17,935 nucleotides of DNA from positions 1 to 17,935 of the forward strand of contig DYLB01000022.1 of NCBI GenBank assembly GCA_020722305.1, in the 5' to 3' direction. The DNA is from Anaerolinea thermophila. Its GTDB lineage: Bacteria > Chloroflexota > Anaerolineae > Anaerolineales > Villigracilaceae. Numbering within the stretch: position 1 is the first letter of the stretch; each line of letters starts with the position of its first letter. Both the position numbers and the translations under genes were made by a program. The notes beneath the pieces are model-generated. The model did no database searches, was not told the DNA's origin, and saw nothing but the letters and a program-made list of their open reading frames with translations. Below are positions 16,179-17,935 of this stretch, piece after piece.

Positions 16179-17935
16179 ATGGACGATTTCATTTTTGGCT
16201 CCCTTTCTTCCGACGAATCCCGCCTCGCCCAACTGCGGACGCGGCGCGGCGGCGTCACCCACAATCACCAGCGCACCCCGCGCGACCCCCGGCCGGGTCA
16301 GCCGGTTTGGGTGGACCTGACCCTCGGGCCGACCCATCCCCACCCCCGCGCCTGGGCCTACGTCACCACCGACGGCAGCGACCCCGCCGGGGAGAACGGC
16401 CTCGCCTCGAACGGATTCGCCATCGAACTCGAACCCCTGCCCCCCGAATGGGACACCCTGCTCTGGGGCTACGTCCGCCGCTTCCGGGGTGAGATTCCCG
16501 AACAGCTGGCCGGGACGGTCGTCCGCTACCGGCTGGCGGCCGGCGGCAGCGGCCCCGAATCCCTGGCCGACGAGGGCGCGTATTACGCCTACTACGTGGA
16601 CGACGATCCGCCGCCCGCCTGGGCCCAGGAAGCGATCATTTATCAGGTCTTCGCCGACCGCTTCTTCTCCCCCGCCCCAGACTTCCCGCAGATCGAGCCG
16701 AGGCCCTCGCTCAAGTGCAACGGCACCTTGCGCGGCATCACCCAAAAACTGGACTACATCGCCGGGCTGGGCGTCAATTGTCTGTGGCTCACGCCCATCT
16801 TCCCCAGCCCCAGCTACCACCACTACGACGCCACCAGCTTCTTCGAGGTCAACCCGCGCCTGGGCACGAAGGATGATTTCAAGGAACTGCTCGATGAAGC
16901 CCACCAGCGCGGCATCCGCTTCATCATGGATTTCGTCCCCAACCACTGGTCGAACCAGCACCCAACCTTTATCGAAGCCAGCCGCGACCCGAACAGCCCT
17001 TACGCCGCCTGGTACACCTTCGAGAAATGGCCGGACAAGTACAAGACCTTCTTCAACGTCAAACAATTGCCGCAGATCAACCTGCGCCACGCCCCGGCCC
17101 GCCAGCACGTGCTCGACGCGGCCCGCTACTGGCTCGATTTCGGCGTGGACGGCTTCCGGGTGGACTATTGCATCGGCCCCACGCCCGACTTCTACGCCGA
17201 GTTCCGCCGCGTCACCCGCGCCGCCAAACCCGATTGCTGGACCTTCGGCGAAGCGATTGACCCGCCCGATTCGCAGCTCGCCTTCCAGGGCGGCCTGGAC
17301 GGCACGCTCGATTTCATCCTGCTCGAAGCCCTGCGCCAGACCTTCGCCTACGGCGAGTGGGACGCCCGCCGCTTCGCCGATTTCCTCGACCGGCACGAAG
17401 CCTACTTCCCGGCAGATTTTACCCGCCCGTCCTTCCTCGACAACCACGACATGAACCGCTTCCTGTGGGTAGCGGGAAACGACAAACGAAAGCTGAAACT
17501 GGCCGCCCTGTGCCAGTTCACCCTGGGCGGCGCGCCGATCATTTACTACGGCACGGAGATCGGACTCTCGCAGGAACGCGACATGCGCCAGCACGGACGC
17601 GCCATCCACGAGGAGGCCCGCCTGCCGATGATTTGGGACGGTGAGCAGGACACCGGGCTATACGCCTTCTACGCCGCCCTGGGCCGCCTCCGTTCAAGCC
17701 ATTCGGCGCTGCGGGGCGGGACCCGGGAAACGCTCCTGGCCGAGGGGCCTTGTCTCGCCTATCGCCGCCGCGACGCCAACGGCAGCCTCGTCAGCGTGAT
17801 GAACCTGTCCGACCAACCCGTCGAACTGTCGCTGGAGATAACGGAACAAATCCCGGTCGCCGCCACCGGCCCAGAGTGCGCCGCGCAGGCCACGGGGAGT
17901 ACGCTCCGGGTGAATTTGCCGCCCTTCGGAGGGAT
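16179..17935 (+). CDS. GH13 alpha-glucan hydrolase with N-terminal beta domain (3' end cut by the window)
   Basis: The frame is open from the ATG at 16179 to the window end (585 codons seen). There is no signal peptide, so it is probably cytoplasmic. Residues 1 to about 145 form a non-catalytic, probably beta-sandwich domain (with GQPVWVDLTLG and AWAYVTTDGSDP). The catalytic barrel starts at AIIYQVFADRF. Catalytic regions are Asp251 in DFVPNH, nucleophile Asp329 in GFRVDY, Glu358 in GEAI, and Asp424 in DNHDM. Region V reads LPQIN, unlike the two GH13 genes upstream, so the three are not recent duplicates. The C-terminal beta domain has started (AYRRRDANGSLVSVMNLS), so only a short end is missing. 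A weak AGGA lies 5 bases before the ATG. Function is probably neopullulanase- or glucanotransferase-like; the specificity is not determined. Confidence 0.88.
   Translation, partial: MDDFIFGSLSSDESRLAQLRTRRGGVTHNHQRTPRDPRPGQPVWVDLTLGPTHPHPRAWAYVTTDGSDPAGENGLASNGFAIELEPLPPEWDTLLWGYVRRFRGEIPEQLAGTVVRYRLAAGGSGPESLADEGAYYAYYVDDDPPPAWAQEAIIYQVFADRFFSPAPDFPQIEPRPSLKCNGTLRGITQKLDYIAGLGVNCLWLTPIFPSPSYHHYDATSFFEVNPRLGTKDDFKELLDEAHQRGIRFIMDFVPNHWSNQHPTFIEASRDPNSPYAAWYTFEKWPDKYKTFFNVKQLPQINLRHAPARQHVLDAARYWLDFGVDGFRVDYCIGPTPDFYAEFRRVTRAAKPDCWTFGEAIDPPDSQLAFQGGLDGTLDFILLEALRQTFAYGEWDARRFADFLDRHEAYFPADFTRPSFLDNHDMNRFLWVAGNDKRKLKLAALCQFTLGGAPIIYYGTEIGLSQERDMRQHGRAIHEEARLPMIWDGEQDTGLYAFYAALGRLRSSHSALRGGTRETLLAEGPCLAYRRRDANGSLVSVMNLSDQPVELSLEITEQIPVAATGPECAAQATGSTLRVNLPPFGG

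Overview
The window is GC-rich bacterial DNA, most likely from a Chloroflexota of the Anaerolineae type. This assignment is an inference from three things: lipoproteins with long Pro/Thr linkers directly after the lipobox Cys, short palindromic interspersed repeats of kinds I associate with Chloroflexota, and a MalEFG locus led by a ROK regulator. No rRNA or other marker gene settles it.

Left part (1-3821), housekeeping: CTP synthase (pyrG), a 34-codon putative small membrane protein coupled to its end, a convergent PlsC-type acyltransferase on the minus strand, and enolase (eno) divergent from it. The region between eno and the next gene (3822-4112) has no gene but holds four adjacent short palindromic repeats. 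It ends in a near-consensus sigma-70 promoter with overlapping dyads.

Right part (4181-17935), a run of eight plus-strand genes for alpha-glucan use: a ROK-family regulator; a maltodextrin-type ABC importer (binding lipoprotein malE, permeases malF and malG, no ATPase in the window); an unusual 1056-residue fusion of a seven-repeat FG-GAP/ASPIC (CRTAC1-like) region, two membrane helices and a di-heme cytochrome c peroxidase; and three GH13 alpha-glucan hydrolases. The first GH13 looks cytoplasmic and neopullulanase-like. The second is an outward-facing lipoprotein amylase. The third has an N-terminal beta domain and runs off the window end. A hairpin terminator sits between malE and malF, as expected if the binding protein is made in excess of the permeases.

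Inferred working model: the lipoprotein amylase cuts starch or glycogen outside. The binding protein, which carries a C-terminal X25-like module known from pullulanases, captures the products. MalFG imports them with an ATPase encoded elsewhere, and the cytoplasmic GH13 enzymes finish the breakdown. The ROK protein senses a sugar and controls the locus. The most unusual items are the X25-tailed binding protein, the propeller-peroxidase fusion inside a sugar operon (with a palindrome exactly in its linker), and the small protein coupled to pyrG.
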